Source of the DNA: Anomaloglossus baeobatrachus
Lineage: Eukaryota > Chordata > Amphibia > Anura > Aromobatidae
Length of the DNA: 64,000 bases
Assembly (NCBI RefSeq): GCF_048569485.1
Contig: NW_027442237.1
Coordinates: forward strand, 62,001 to 126,000
Direction: 5' to 3'
Numbering within the stretch: the first letter of the stretch is position 1; every line of letters starts with the position of its first letter. This document shows, piece by piece, positions 1 through 12,100 of this stretch. The notes under the pieces were generated by a model, which worked only from the letters and a program-made list of their open reading frames with translations, had not been told where the DNA came from and did not search any database. Made by a program: the position numbers and the translations under genes.

Positions 1-205
1 GATCTTAACCCAATTGAGCATGCATTTCACTTGCTCAAATCCAGACTTAAGACGGAAAGACCCACAAACAAGCAAGACCTGAAGGCTGCGGCTGTAAAAG
101 GCCTGGCAAAGCATTAAGAAGGAGGAAACCCAGCGTTTGGTGATGTCCATAGGTTCCAGACTTAAGGCAGTGATTGCCTCCAAAGGATTCGCAACAAAAT
201 ATTGA
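1..205 (+). pseudogene. Tc1-like transposase, C-terminal fragment
   Basis: This is the C-terminal ~68 residues of a cut-and-paste DDE transposase. The DLNPIE motif (residues 1-6 of the fragment) supplies the third catalytic acidic residue of the RNase H-like fold. The first ~31 codons are in frame 1. An extra A in the run near 92-97 then shifts the reading, and the remainder (from the AWQS-like segment to the FATKY end and stop at 203) is in another frame. One frame slip in so short a stretch, with otherwise clear family sequence, suggests a dead but not very old copy. The N-terminal DNA-binding region is not present in the window. Confidence 0.75.
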
Positions 206-462
206 AAATAAAAATATTTTGTTTGGGTTTGGTTTATTTGTCCAATTACTTTTGACCTCCTAAAATGTGGAGTGTTTGTAAAGAAATGTGTACAATTCCT
301 ACAATTTCTATCAGATATTTTTGTTCAAACCTTCAAATTAAACGTTACAATCTGCACTTGAATTCTGTTGTAGAGGTTTCATTTCAAATCCAATGTGGTG
401 GCATGCAGAGCCCAACTGGCGAAAATTGTGTCACTGTCCAAATATTTCTGGACCTAACTGTA
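1..462 (+). mobile_element. Tc1-like DNA transposon, 3' end
   Basis: The 5' part lies outside the window. Reading from base 1, the frame begins DLNPIE, the conserved block around the last catalytic acidic residue of Tc1/mariner transposases, and continues into the typical C-terminal helix. The coding part ends at a TGA at 203-205, followed by a 3' UTR. The element ends near 460 with an inverted-terminal-repeat end containing ccaaatatttctggaccta, followed by the TA target. This terminal sequence is characteristic of vertebrate Tc1 elements. The TA target merges with a short (TA)n run that separates it from the next element. Confidence 0.85.
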
Positions 463-479
463 TATATATATATATATAT

Positions 480-1135
480 TGTGAGACAGGGGATATAGCT
501 CAGCTGGGATCTTTGCTTTGGTCCAAGCAAGTGGCTATGGATTCACAGATGACAGCGGCAGACGGGCAGGTTCCACACAGATACGGCCACTGCCATTTTT
601 TTTATTGTGTACACTTATCTCTCAGTGTTACACATGCAAAAACAGGAAAATAAATGTCTAAGGCCATATGGCCACTAACTAACAGAATGCTAACTACAAA
701 ATAAACCTATGTAAGAAACAAAATAGTATTCTCTTACTGTGTCAGTTCCTCAGCACAGCAAGTGGAGGTATGGAGTCTCAGCACCAGCAGCTATGAGCCT
801 GTACTACTCTCCTCAGCAGTCTCCTTGTTCTGAATGCCTCCTGATTATTTCAGCTGATCCAGTGAGGAATCAAAACCTGGATTGAATGTGGAGAAGGGAG
901 CAACCAGTCCCACTGCCATTCCTACTGATTGCTCCAGGAAAAACCGAGCCCAAAACTACACTGAAATAAACAGGCTTCAGTGACTAACTTATTGCTGAGC
1001 CAGATCTGACTTTCCCAGCTTTTCCCAGCCCATTTGCATGGGCTGACTGCTCCACATTCAGTACATGGAGACATATGAAATGAACCGAGGGGAAACATAC
1101 CTGTTCTCTAGTACTTCTCCCCTCGACATCTCACA
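480..1135 (-). repeat. 3' LTR of the Gmr1-like element
   Basis: It matches 15690-16346 along its whole length with scattered substitutions. It begins TGTGAGACAGG on the plus strand and ends ATCTCACA. On the minus strand the base run just before it (1136-1150) is purine-rich, as expected of a polypurine tract. It abuts the (TA)n run that follows the Tc1 end. Confidence 0.85.
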
Positions 1136-1339
1136 TTCACCCCCCCTCTGTTCGAGCCCGTGGGGTCGGACACAATGACTTACCAAGCAGTGCGTTCTAG
1201 ACAACGCGTCTGCGTTCCCATGCACCTTGCCTGCTCTGTGCTCCACTGAAAATTTAAAATTTGTAACGCCAAGAACCAGCGTGTCACCCGCGCATTGCCC
1301 TCTTTTGCCTGGGACATTCATGTCAGGGGTGAATAGTCC
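1136..1339 (-). pseudogene. Gmr1-like RNase H end, distal side of the hAT insertion (fossil)
   Basis: The minus strand reads VEHRAGKVHGNADALSRTH, the usual C-terminal signature of Ty3/Gypsy RNase H. It is followed by a short tail and the 3' LTR. The other half of the domain ends at 7783, on the far side of the hAT element. Confidence 0.75.
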
Positions 1340-1679
1340 GTCACTAGTAGAGATGAGCGAACCGGTCGCGGTTCGGCTCGACTTCGGTTCGCCGAACGGG
1401 CGTCTCGTTCGAGTTCGGTTCGGCGAACGTTCGACGAACCAAACTCGAACCGCATAGGAAACAATGGCAGGCAATCACAAACACATAAAAACACCTAGAA
1501 AACACCCTCAAAGGTGTCCAAAAGGTGACAAACAACTCGCAACACAACACAAACACATGGGAAAGTGACAAGGACATAGACTCATGCGAAAACAAAAGAG
1601 CAGGACAAGGAAAAAGAGGAGGAGACACAGATATAGGCATGGCATGCCCTTCTAAAATCATGTAAAACACCGCAAGGTG

Positions 1680-2760
1680 ACTCCAAGCGGAGTCTCCCTT
1701 TTTTCCAAAAATTGGGCCCCACACACACCCACCCCTTAAGTGGCAGCACTTGTGGCCCAGTTGTACACTTCACAGCTAGATTTGCATCAAGCACATTCAA
1801 AAATACGCCATACTTAACCGTCCCCAGGATGACACCGGGGTAGGTAGCAAAGTCTTTCCTGATCCCAGCACTGTGCATCTTGGATCATTTTTAAAAACAA
1901 TGTAAGCAAGGGCTACTCCAAGCGGAGTCTCCCTTTTTTCCAAAAATTGGGCCCCACACACACCCACCCCTTCAGTGGCAGCACTTGTGCCCCAGTTGTA
2001 CACTTCACAGCTAGATTTGCATCAAGCACATTCAAAAATACGCCATACTTAACCGTCCCCAGGATGACACTGGGGTAGGTAGCAAAGTCTTTCCTGATCC
2101 CAGCACTGTGCATCTTGGATCATTTTTAAAAACAATGTAAGCAAGGGCTACTCCAAGCGGAGTCTCCCTTTTTTCCAAAAATTGGGCCCCACACACACCC
2201 ACCCCTTCAGTGGCAGCACTTGTGCCCCAGTTGTACACTTCACAGCTAGATTTGCATCAAGCACATTCAAAAATACGCCATACTTAACCGTCCCCAGGAT
2301 GACACTGGGGTAGGTAGCAAAGTCTTTCCTGATCCCAGCGCTGTGCATCTTGGATCATTTTTAAAAACAATGTAAGCAAGGGTTACTCCAAGCGGAGTCT
2401 CCCTTTTTTCCAAAAATTGGGCCCCACACACACCCACCCCTTCAGTGTCAGCACTTGTGCCCCAGTTGTACACGTCACAGCTAGATTTGCATCAAGCACA
2501 TTCAAAAATACGCCATACTTAACCGTCCCCAGGATGACACTGGGGTAGGTAGCAAAGTCTTTCCTGATCCCAGCGCTGTGCATCTTGGATCATTTTTAAA
2601 AACACAGCAAGGGTTACTCCGAGAAGAGTCTCCCTTTTTTCCAAAAATTGGGCCACACAGACACCCCATCAGTGGCAGCACTTGTGTCCTAGTTGTACAC
2701 TTCACAGCTAGATTTGCATCAAGCACATTCAAAATACTCAAGCATTTACTCTCCCCAGGA
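1680..2760. repeat. 235-bp tandem array inside the hAT element
   Basis: Four full units begin at about 1680, 1915, 2150 and 2385 (period 235 bp) and are nearly identical. A fifth, diverged, partial unit (2615-2760) leads directly into the 3' end of the transposase gene, so the array probably grew by duplication of the gene's own 3' flank. Small reading frames repeated across it are by-products of the periodicity. Confidence 0.9.
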
Positions 2761-5700
2761 TGACACAGGGGTAGTAAATTCCTTGTGGATCCATGACTTG
2801 TTCATTTTGATGAACGTTAGTCTGTCCACATTGTCACTGGACAGACGCGTGCGCTTATCTGTCAGCACACACCCAGCAGCACTGAAGACACGTTCAGAGA
2901 CAACGCTGGCAGCTGGACACGACAAAATCTCCAAGGCGTAAGTGGAGAGCTCTGGCCATTTTTCAAGATTTGAAGCCCAAAATGAGCAAGGCTCCATTTG
3001 CAAAGTAATGGCATCGATGTTCATTTGGAAATACTCCTGTATCATCCTCTCCAGCTGTTGACTATGTGTCAGACCTGTTGTCTCTGGTGGCCTTGCAAAG
3101 GAGGGTCTAAAAAAATTATGAAAAGATTCAATAAAATTGCTGTTACCAGCACCAGATACGGTGCTACTGGTACGGGTAGACTGTTGAAGATGACGAGACC
3201 GTCCCATGTTTGTCAAGTTACAACTGGGAGATTCACTCCCTGCACCTGCACGGTTGTTTGGTGGAAAAGCCGAACTAAGATCGAGTAACAGCTTCTGCTG
3301 ATACTCCTGCATACGTGCGTCCCTTTCTATGGCTGGAATTATGTCACAAAATTTGGACTTGTAGCGGGGATCTAATAGTAAGGCAAGCCAGTAGTCATCA
3401 TCACTTCTAATTTTGACAATACGAGGGTCATGTTGGAGGTAGTGCAGCAAGAAGGCACTCATGTGTCTTGCGCAGCCATGCGGACCAAGTCCACGCTGTG
3501 TTTGTGGCATAGAGGTGCTAACCGTTCTTTCTTCCTCTGACATCTCCCCTCAACCTCTTTCAACTGAAATTTGACCAAGGTCTCCCTCATCCGCTGAGTC
3601 GTCCATGGACAGGTCGTCCTCCATTTCTTCATGTTCTCCTGCACCTTCCTCAACATTTCGCCTGCTACCATGCGCCCTTGTTGATCCCTGTCCCCCATGG
3701 TCCCATGCCTGCCGCGTTGGTGATGATGAACGTCTGGACCTTGGTGATGTTGTTGTGTCTTGCGCATATGAATCCTCCTGTAGTTCCTCCCCTTCCTGTT
3801 GTCCCACTCCCTGACTCCGAATAGTGTTTACCGTGTGCTCCAGCATGTAAATGACTGGAATTGTCATGCTGATAATGGCATTGTCAACGCTAAACATATT
3901 CGTCGCCATGTCGAAACTGTGCAGAAGGGTGCATAGGTCCTTGATCTGAGACCACTCCATCAGGGTGATCTGCCCCACCTCTGCATCTCGTTAGCCCAGG
4001 CTATAAGTCATGACGTATTGCACCAGGGCTCGGCGGTGCTGCCACAGTCGCTGTAACATGTGGAGAGTCAAATTCCAGCGTGTCGCCACATCGCATTTCA
4101 GGCGATGAACCGGCAGGCCGAAAGACTTCTGGAGAAATGCAAGTCGCTCAGCAGCGATGGTTGAACGGCGGAAGTGAGCAGACAGTTTTCGTGCCCTGTT
4201 CAGAAGGCCATCTAGGCGGGGATAGTGTGTTAAAAATTGCTGGACAAGGTTCAACACATGAGCCATACAAGGCACGTGTGTAACCTTGCCCAGGCGAAGG
4301 GCCGCACCCAGGTTTGCAGCATTGTCGCACACGGCCTTACCAGGCTGCAGGTTGAGTGGAGACAACCATTTATTAAACTCAGTCTCCAGAGCTGCCCACA
4401 ACTCATCCGCTTTGTGACTCCTATTTTCAAGACATGTCAAGCTAAAGACCGCCTGATGCCGTTGCGCTCTGCTGCCAGCATAGTAATGAGGGGTGCGTGA
4501 TTCCTTCTGCGCAGTGAGAACGCTGGTGGCCTGACTAGGCAGGCTTGGGGCGGAGGTGGAGGACCCAGATGAGGTGGAGGAGGCAGAAGCAGTGGCGGAA
4601 CTTAGACAGACAGAGGATTGACACACAAGTCGTGGGGACGGCAAGACTTGTGCAGCAGACCCTTCACCATCTATCACCATAGTTACCCAGTGCCCAGTCA
4701 GCGACATGCAACGTCCCTGTCCATGCTTACTGGTCCAAGTATCGGTGGTGAAATGCACCCATTCACACACAGAGTTTCTCAAGGAAGCGGTGATGTTGTG
4801 TGCGACATGCTGGTGTAGCGCAGGCACACCTTTCTTAGAGAAGTAGTGGCGACTGGGCATCTGGTACTGGGGCACAGCGACAGACATAAGGTCTCTAAAA
4901 TCCTGTGTGTCCACCAGGCGGAAAGGCAGCATTTCGGTAGCCAAGAGCTTACAGAGGGATAAAGTCAACCTTTTAGCTTTGTCATGGGTCGCAGGAAATG
5001 GCCTTTTATTTGTCCACATCTGAGGGACAGAGATCTGGCTGCTGTGTGTAGACGGTGTTGAGTAGGGTATCCCTGGAAAAATGCAGGTTTGTGAGGAAAG
5101 TGCAGGCGTAGACATGATGTTGCCTTCATCCAACGTTGGTGCTATCGATGTCTGAGAGAGCTGTACAAACGCACTTGATTCCCCTTCCAAACCCACTGAC
5201 GACCTACCAAGCAAACTGCCTGTTGCGGTTACAGTGGTGGAAGTTGTGCGTGGAAAACCAGATGTGACAGCTGTCCCCACAGTCCTAGAAGATGAAGAGC
5301 GCGCGGATGCACTGGAAGGGGCAGGCGGTGGATGGTTCGCTCTGCTAGGCCGCATTGCAGCACGGTGAGCTTCCCACTGGGACATATGATATTTATTCAT
5401 GTGACGATTCATGGAAGAAGTTGTCAAACTGCTGAGGTTTTGCCCTCTACTAACAGAATCACGACAAATTTTACAGATCACATAATTTGGGCGATCTTTT
5501 GCTATGTCAAAAAAGGACCAGGCTAGGCAAGGCTTAGAGGGCATGCGACCTGCTGAGCCACCCTGACTAGTGCTCAGAGGCACAGTGGTGGCTGAGGATG
5601 CAGTTGTAGACGTGCTACCAGTACTCCGACTCTGTCCAGGAAGGCGCAAGGTAACTTCGTTGTCAGTTGCATCCTCCTCCACCGTCTCTGTTGACCTCCT

Positions 5701-6072
5701 CGAGGGCCTAACTGTGGGTTGACAGTAGGTGGGATCTAGAACTTCCTCATCAATTGTTGTGTTTGCACTCCCCTCACCCTCAGACCGAGCCTCTTCTTGC
5801 CCTGACCGAATATTTAAGTTGTCATCCCAATCTGGTATCTGCGTCTCATCGTCATCAGTATGTTCCTCATTGTCTATTACCACAGGTGTTTCAGTTTGTG
5901 AATAAGGGTCAACATTATGCTCAAAAACTTGGTCATCACGGCCTGAATCTGAGTCACAAAGGTTCTGCGCATCACTGCAGATCATTTCCTGGTCTGTACT
6001 CACTGTAGTTTGGGAGCAGATCTCTGATTCCCAGGCTATAGTGTGACTGAACAGCTCTGCAGACTCAGCCAT
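2746..6072 (-). pseudogene. hAT transposase (BED finger, hATC domain)
   Basis: A single minus-strand frame of about 1109 codons starts at 6072 and is interrupted by two in-frame stops: TAA at 3991-3993 and TGA at 3550-3552. There is no frameshift. An acidic N-terminal region comes first. A BED zinc finger (about residues 185-235) follows, with CKIC and HMNKYH as zinc ligands. The RNase H-like catalytic domain contains TTDTWTSKHG and CDNAANLGAALR followed by CMAHVLNLV. The C-terminal hATC dimerisation domain reads PAASVVSERVFSAAG and LSSDNVDRLTFIKMN. The protein would bind the element ends and catalyse hairpin-type excision in the nucleus. Only two nonsense changes in a frame this long suggests recent inactivation. 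Length and domain order are normal for the superfamily. Confidence 0.9.
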
Positions 6073-6417
6073 CTCAGTTCCACCATACTGTGCAGGGCGG
6101 ATGGAGACTTCAGAGCTGGGACATCTTACTTTTGCTGGAAGATGGTCTATCTTCAGCAGATGTTAATGGAGCTTTGCCACCTTCCTTATGGACAAACCCT
6201 TTTTTTCCTTTTCCAACACGCCTCTTCCCCTTTCCACCAGAATCTGTCATTTTGCCACTTATTTTGATTGTGACAAGATTGTGCACTTAAAATGTGGTAG
6301 TAAAAATTGAGAGGTGGTGTAGATTGCAGCTGTGGTCTAGCTTTATTAACAGCAGAATAAACAACAATAACTATCCCTGACAATGCAACTACGGCCCTTA
6401 AACTGGCAACATAGTTT

Positions 6418-6990
6418 GCTAGTATAATGACTTAGTAACAATGAGTTTGAGTGTGCAATGCAGAGGTGGTGCACATAGGTTTGCACCAGTGGGACACTAA
6501 TGGAAGTCCAACAGCCACTTTTAGGATGCCACTAAGTTTCCTCAGTGTTTGGTATTATAATGGCTTTGTAACAAGGAGCTTGAGTGTGCAATGCAGAGGT
6601 GCTGCAAATATCTTTGCACTAGTGGGACACTCATGGAAGTCCAACAGCCACTTTTAGGATGCCACTAAGTTTACTCAGTGTTTGCTAGTATAATGGCTTA
6701 GTAACAATGAGTTTGAGTGTGCAATGCAGAGGTGCTGCACATAGATTTGCACCAGTGGGACACTAATGAAGTCCAACAGCCACTTTTAGGATGCCACTAA
6801 GTTTACTCAGTGTTTGCTAGTATAATGGCTTTGTAACAATGAGCTTGAGTGTGCAATGCAGAGGTGCTTCAAATATCTTTGCACCAGTGGGACACTAATG
6901 GAAGTGCAACAGCCACTTTTAGGATGCCACTAAGTTTACTCAGTGTTTGCTAGTATAATGGCTTAGTAACAATGAGCTTGAGTGTGCAAA
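6418..6990. repeat. ~133-bp tandem array upstream of the hAT transposase
   Basis: A phrase beginning gctagtataatgg recurs at about 6418, 6550, 6686, 6816 and 6949, giving roughly four units of ~133 bp that differ by a few substitutions and small indels. It lies in the 5' flank of the transposase gene, mirroring the 235-bp array on the 3' side. Confidence 0.85.
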
Positions 6991-7782
6991 GGGCAGGAGG
7001 GTACAGTGGCAGGGTTGTGGGTCTGGGTAGAGGAAAGGAAGCCTCCCTTTCTATCCCTCCTAATGGGGAAATGCAGCGAGGAAATCCCTGACCTTAGCTA
7101 CACAGACGCTGTCATCTTGTGTAGCTGTTAAAATCTGTTTTCACGTAACCTGACTGTCACCTATGGCTCTGACCCTGCCGGTATTAGCCCTTAAAAGGAC
7201 TAATAGAAATTTCTATCCCTATTCTGTATAGCGCTGTGTATAGAGCGTACACAGCAGTATCGAAGACAGGAGCTACGCCAGCGGTGACTGACACCAAGAC
7301 GCAGAAGGCAGATAATGGCGTGCTGGAGGAAAATGTCCGTTTTTATAATGCATGGACATGTGACATGGACATCCTATCACACATGCCGTTGCTTCTCTGG
7401 CTAAAAGTCCACTTAGCTGTGTGTGTCTGGGATTGGCTGACATTCTGGCCCGCCCCACTACACGCGCGCGCTTAGGGAAGGAAGACAAGGAAAAAAAAAC
7501 CATTATCCAAACAGCAGTGATCTGAATGCGCTGTTCCCGCACACTATACGCTGAAATTTCATAATAGTGTGAGTCACAAAGTGACTTACACTATTACAGC
7601 GGAAAGCCAGCTAGTAATTAGCTTGTCTTTTTGCTGCTAAAACCGTTCTCGAACGTATCTAGAACTATCGAGCTTTAGCAAAAAGCTCGAGTTCTAGTTC
7701 GATCTAGAACAGCCCCCAAAATCACTCGAGCCGCGAACTGGAGAACCTCGAACCGCGAACCGCGCTCAACTCTAGTCACTAG

Positions 7783-8890
7783 GCTAAATCGGCGTCCTAG
7801 TAAATAATAGCGCAGGGTTTCCAGGGCCCACTTCACAGCTAAGGCTTGTCGCTCAACCACACTGTATTTTTTTTCTGCCTCCTTAAGTTTTCTGCTTAGT
7901 TGGCCCACCAGAGGCATGTGTTTGAACAATAAACTCCCGTTTAAAGTTTGGGGTAACCAACACTGGTTGGTCACATAAAGCCTTTTTCAACCCTTGAAAG
8001 ACGTTCTCTGCTTCTGCGTTCCACTTTATTGAGACAGAGGTTGACCCCTTGGTAAGATCTGTGAGTGTGGCTGCGATAGTAGCAAAATTTTTGATGAACT
8101 GCTGGTAATAGCCAATGATGCTCAAAAAGGCTCTGACCTGTCTTTTGGTGACCGGTTGTGGCCAATTCTGAATGGCGTCCACTTTTTTAGCCTTAGGTTT
8201 TATAACTCCCCTACCAATGATGTATCCCAGATAGCGAGCTTCTTCCAACCTCAATGTACACTTCTTGGGATTGGCAGTCAACCTGGCAGCCCTTAGAGAG
8301 TCCAAGACAGCTTGTACCTTTTGGCAAATGAGTTTCCCAGTTATCACTAAAGATAATGATATCGTCCAAATATGCGGATGCATACTGGACAGGGGGCTTT
8401 AGGATGATATCCATTAGTCGTTGGAAGGTGGCTGGGGCTCCATGCAACCCAAATGGCATATCCCGGTACTGGAACAGTCCCTGTGGCGTAACAAAGGCAG
8501 TTTTCCCTTTGGCCGAGTTAGTGAGGGGAATCTGCCAATAACCTTTTGTTAAGTCAATAGTGGATATGTATCTGGCTGAACCTAGTCTCTCTATAAGTTC
8601 ATCAACTCTTGGCATGGGGTAGGCATCGAATTTCGATACCTCATTTAACTTGCGAAAATCATTACAAAACCAGATAGACCCATCGGGCTTGGGCACCAGT
8701 ACGATAGGACTAGCCCACTCACTCCGGGACTCCGCAATAACCCCGAGCGCCAGCATTTTCTTTACTTCCTGGGCAATGGAATTCGATATGGTTTTAACCG
8801 TACTCGTGTCTGAGGGTCGGTGACAATCTCATGTTTAATTAGGTGAGTACGGCCGGGTAGTTCTGTAAAAATATCTGCGTTTTATCTGTA
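7783..8890 (-). pseudogene. Gmr1-like reverse transcriptase and start of RNase H (fossil)
   Basis: RT motifs are readable in order: IVLVPKPDGSIWFCNDFRKLN, STIDLTKGYWQIPL, FVTPQGLFQYRDMPFGLHGAP and YLDDIIIFS, the catalytic YxDD. RNase H-like sequence follows (YSVVERQALAVKWALETLR, 7900-7840). It is interrupted by the hAT insertion at 7774, and resumes at 1339-1140 with FSVEHRAGKVHGNADALSR. Downstream of integrase in the coding sense, this completes the PR-IN-RT-RH order. Part of a broken element. Confidence 0.8.
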
Positions 8891-9125
8891 TGAACGCCTT
8901 GGTTTCTTGTATTTGGGTCTTGGATAGCGTGTCTGCAATAGCCACCTCTGGTGGTACTATCTGGGGGTCACTTACCTCAGATGTTGATGCCACTCGAGGC
9001 CCACTATCAAGGGTAGTCTCTGCTACCAGACTCTCTCTGTCCCACCAGGAACTTAAGCAAGTTTATGTGGTAGATTTGTTGGGGTTTTCTCTTGTCTGGT
9101 TGGTGTACCTTATAATTCACTTCAC

Positions 9126-12100
9126 TTATTTTTTACAGCACCTCGTATGCCCCCTGCCATTTTGCAAGAAATTATTTTCTACAGTAGGTACCAACACTAA
9201 CACCCTCTCCCCAGGTTGAAAAACTCGTGTTTTAGCCGCCCGGTTGTACACCCTGCTTTGGGCGCGTTGGGCGCGCTCCAAACATTCTTTGACTATTGGC
9301 ATAACTGCCGCAATTCTGTCCTGCATGATTGTTATATGTTCAACTACACTGCGGTAAGGAGTCACCTCTTGCTCTCAAGTCTCCTTGGCAATATCCAACA
9401 GTCCTCTGGGACACCGCCCATAGACCAATTCAAAAGGTGAAAAGCCTGTGGAGGATTGGGGTACCTCTCGTATGGCGAACAAGAGATATAGCAGGAGAGC
9501 ATCCCAATCCCTTACGTCCTTATCCACCACCCTTTTCAATATCCTCTTTAGGGTTTTATTAAAGCGCTCGACCAGACCGTCAGTTTGAGGGTGATACACT
9601 GAGGTACGCAGGTGGGAGATTTTTAGTAATTTACATAGTTCTTTGAGTATAGGAGACATAAAGGGGGTCCCCTGATCCATAAGTATCTCTTTTGGAATGC
9701 CTGTGCGAGAAAACATGTTAAAAGCTCCTTTGAAATTGCTTTTGCATTGGCATTCCGTAAGGGTACAGCCTCCGGATAACGGGTGGCGTAATCCAGTACC
9801 ACCAAAATGTATTGATGACCCCTGGCAGATTTAACTATTGGACTGACTAAATCCATTGCTATCCTCTCAAAGAAAAAAAAAGGGGAACCAGCACAATCTG
9901 AAATTGGCATGCATCATATAAAAAGTGAAAATTCACAAATTTATTCCAACTGTACTATAATAAAAAAATGAGATTTTTAGCAAATAATTGATCAATTTTT
10001 TGAGCCACCCCTGCCAACGTCACGGCAAATCTCAATAGGGGGGTCCTACTCTACATTCTGTATTTCATGTGCCATGCGGCCTCCTAGATAAAGTTAAAAG
10101 CAGAACCATAATGGAGCACACATACCTGCAACCTGTATATAGCCGCTTCCATGTTGCAAAAAAGGCACTTGTGGATAGAGACCAGCCCAGGTCCCAGCAT
10201 GTGGAGCAAGCTCTACACATACCAGGACTATATCACAACTGATCCTCCCAGTGCCAAACAGCAACCATTGATAAAGGCGGACCAGATCCAAGAATGGTGC
10301 TTAATTAGCATTGCCTGTGGAAAGGGGTGAGGTAACTGAGTCTGAACAGCTACCAACAGGAGGAATATATTGCAAACCAAAATCAGGCGTGCATGGTATG
10401 GTGTTGGTCAGACACCAGATTTGTAGCATAACTACGGTCAAAACAGAGAAAAAAAAGGGGAACCAGCACGATCTGAAATTGGCATGCATCATATAAAAAG
10501 TGAAAATTCACAAATTTATTCCAACTGTACTATAATAAAAAAATGAGATTTTTAGCAAATAATTGATCAATTTTTTGAGCCACCCCTGCCAACGTCACGG
10601 CAAATCTCAATAGGGGGGTCCTACTCTACATTCTGTATTTCATGTGCCATGCGGCCTCCTAGATAAAGTTAAAAGCAGAACCATAATGGAGCACACATAC
10701 CTGCAACCTGTATATAGCCGCTTCCATGTTGCAAAAAAGGCACTTGTGGATAGAGACCAGCCCAGGTCCCAGCATGTGGAGCAAGCTCTACACATACCAG
10801 GACTATATCACAACTGATCCTCCCAGTGCCAAACAGCAACCATTGATAAAGGCGGACCAGATCCAAGAATGGTGCTTAATTAGCATTGCCTGTGGAAAGG
10901 GGTGAGGTAACTGAGTCTGAACAGCTACCAACAGGAGGAATATATTGCAAACCAAAATCAGGCGTGCATGGTATGGTGTTGGTCAGACACCAGATTTGTA
11001 GCATAACTACGGTCAAAACAGAGAAAAAAAAGGGGAACCAGCACGATCTGAAATTGGCATGCATCATATAAAAAGTGAAAATTCACAAATTTATTCCAAC
11101 TGTACTATAATAAAAAAAATGAGATTTTTAGCAAATAATTGATCAATTTTTTGAGCCACCCCTGCCAACGTCACGGAAAATCTCAATAGGGGGGTCCTAC
11201 TCTACATTCTGTATTTCATGTGCCATGCGGCCTCCTAGATAAAGTTAAAAGCAGAACCATAATGGAGCACACATACCTGCAACCTGTATATAGCCGCTTC
11301 CATGTTGCAAAAAAGGCACTTGTGGATAGAGACCAGCCCAGGTCCCAGCATGTGGAGCAAGCTCTACACATACCAGGACTATATCACAACTGATCCTCCC
11401 AGTGCCAAACAGCAACCATTGATAAAGGCGGACCAGATCCAAGAATGGTGCTTAATTAGCATTGCCTGTGGAAAGGGGTGAGGTAACTGAGTCTGAACAG
11501 CTACAAACAGGAGGAATATATTGCAAACCAAAATCAGGCGTGCATGGTATGGTGTTGGTCAGACACCAGATTTGTAGCATAACTACGGTCAAAACAGAGA
11601 AAAAAAAGAGAAAAAAAAGAGAAAAAAAAGGGGAACCAGCACGATCTGAAATTGGCATGCATCATATAAAAAGTGAAAATTCACAAATTTATTCCAACTG
11701 TACTATAATAAAAAAATGAGATTTTTAGCAAATAATTGATCAATTTTTTGAGCCACCCCTGCCAACGTCACGGCAAATCTCAATAGGGGGGTCCTACTCT
11801 ACATTCTGTATTTCATGTGCCATGCGGCCTCCTAGATAAAGTTAAAAGCAGAACCATAATGGAGCACACATACCTGCAACCTGTATATAGCCGCTTCCAT
11901 GTTGCAAAAAAGGCACTTGTGGATAGAGACCAGCCCAGGTCCCAGCATGTGGAGCAAGCTCTACACATACCAGGACTATATCACAACTGATCCTCCCAGT
12001 GCCAAACAGCAACCATTGATAAAGGCGGACCAGATCCAAGAATGGTGCTTAATTAGCATTGCCTGTGGAAAGGGGTGAGGTAACTGAGTCTGAACAGCTA

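Larger units (their letters stand above)
1348..7774 (-). mobile_element. hAT transposon, both ends present, 8-bp TSD
   Basis: The 8-bp direct repeat gtcactag flanks the element at 1340-1347 and 7775-7782, as expected for hAT. The ends form a short imperfect inverted repeat: tagagatgagcg at the left against tagagttgagcg read inward from the right. Both subterminal regions are packed with CGGTTCG/CGAAC-type motifs (1355-1450 and 7680-7765), probably transposase-binding sites. The element carries a BED-type transposase gene on the minus strand and one tandem array on each side of it. It lies within the RNase H part of the Gmr1-like element. Confidence 0.93.

Noticed and set aside
1582-2741. Series of similar 66-98-residue frames
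   Set aside because: Products of the 235-bp array in the hAT element; no coding signature.
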